Source: Clostridium sp. SM-530-WT-3G (GTDB taxonomy: Bacteria > Bacillota > Clostridia > Clostridiales > Clostridiaceae). Taken from it: DNA of 64,000 nt. Made by a program: the position numbers and the translations under genes. Below are positions 63,580 to 64,000 of the stretch, piece by piece (the stretch's first letter is position 1; every line of letters starts with the position of its first letter). The DNA lies in the NCBI RefSeq assembly GCF_012843905.1, contig NZ_JABAGC010000002.1, forward strand, positions 62,001 through 126,000. Direction: 5' to 3'. Under the pieces are notes generated by a model, which saw only the letters and a program-made list of their open reading frames with translations, was not told the DNA's origin and did not search any database.

Positions 63580-64000
63580 ATGATTAAATATTTACAGTCA
63601 AAGAGTTTTAAAATGGCTTTATCTGCTACTATATCAGTATTTATCTGTAATTATCTTGGAATAAAGTTTGGAGTTACATCTGGTATAATTGCAATTTTGA
63701 GTATTCAAGACACTAAAAGGGAAGCTGTATTTATAAGCATAAAAAGAATAGCTGCAGCTATTATTGCAATATTATTATCTTATGTTTTATATATTGTCTT
63801 AGGAAACAATCCTGTAGTATTTGGTTTATTTCTTTTGATATTCATTCCACTTACAATTAAATTTAATATTGTAGAAGGAATGGTGCCTGCAACAGTGTTA
63901 TCTACTCACTTATTAACCAGTAGTAATATTAATGCTTTGTGGATATTAAATGAAATATTACTTACAGTAGTTGGAGTTGGAGTTGCAATGTTATTCAATT
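63580..64000 (+). CDS. Aromatic acid exporter family membrane protein (3' partial)
   Basis: The ATG at 63580 follows aacaggagaaaca and opens a frame that runs off the window after 140 codons. It shows five or more hydrophobic segments with YLGIKFGVTSGIIAILSIQD, TKREAVFISIKRIAAAIIAI and PLTIKFNIVEGMVPATVL. This is the pattern of the YqjA/ArAE (PF06081) N-terminal membrane domain; the soluble C-terminal part is outside the window. Substrate is unknown. Confidence 0.85.
   Translation, partial: MIKYLQSKSFKMALSATISVFICNYLGIKFGVTSGIIAILSIQDTKREAVFISIKRIAAAIIAILLSYVLYIVLGNNPVVFGLFLLIFIPLTIKFNIVEGMVPATVLSTHLLTSSNINALWILNEILLTVVGVGVAMLFN

Overview
The window is AT-rich, densely coded bacterial chromosome. 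Protein content and gene order point to a spore-forming anaerobic Firmicute, most likely Clostridium sensu stricto (near the C. beijerinckii/C. butyricum group is a guess). Supporting this are codY, spoVS, ymxH, a SpoIIIE/FtsK-type translocase, a decayed spore photoproduct lyase gene, spore-surface-like Cys-rich proteins, a reverse rubrerythrin, strong AAGGAGG ribosome binding sites, frequent TTG/GTG starts, and a classic intrinsic terminator after most operons. I saw no IS element, prophage, CRISPR array, tRNA or rRNA.

Region 1 (1-9.2 kb) runs codY (5' end cut off), rpsB-tsf, pyrH-frr, uppS-cdsA, a permease-like membrane protein, then dxr-rseP: translation, UMP supply, isoprenoid carrier and phospholipid synthesis, and intramembrane proteolysis. 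Region 2 (9.5-21 kb) is ispG followed by the rimP-nusA-rnpM-ylxQ-infB-rbfA-nrnA-truB-ribF transcription/translation operon, then rpsO and pnp. rpsB, rimP and rpsO have strong promoters and structured leaders. Region 3 (21-34.8 kb) follows the Bacillus order mlpA(ymxG)-ymxH-dapG...tepA-ftsK/spoIIIE, then rimO-pgsA, recA with a perfect SOS box, rny, spoVS with a sigma-H-type promoter, and ptsH. A GNAT gene remnant and a DMT exporter sit between dapG and tepA.

Region 4 (34.8-64 kb) is more accessory. It contains purB; an amidase-domain protein without signal peptide; a DUF6398/TPR-like protein behind a palindromic promoter; and a complete ribD-ribE-ribBA-ribH operon under an FMN riboswitch whose antiterminator can be read directly. 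Next come a Cys-rich DUF1540 protein, reverse rubrerythrin, a DUF3810 metalloprotease-like protein, two radical SAM/thiolation-type enzymes, signal peptidase I, bifunctional gshAB, two spore-surface-like proteins, a SEL1-repeat protein, asd, a BaiN-type flavoprotein, a methyltransferase, and a partial aromatic-acid-exporter-type protein running off the right edge.

The most unusual feature is a set of decayed genes that keep their ends but have lost their middles: three GNAT acetyltransferases (24.1 kb and a fused pair at 48.2-48.8 kb) and a spore photoproduct lyase (53.8-54.2 kb). A both-ends-truncated aminotransferase lies at 46 kb.
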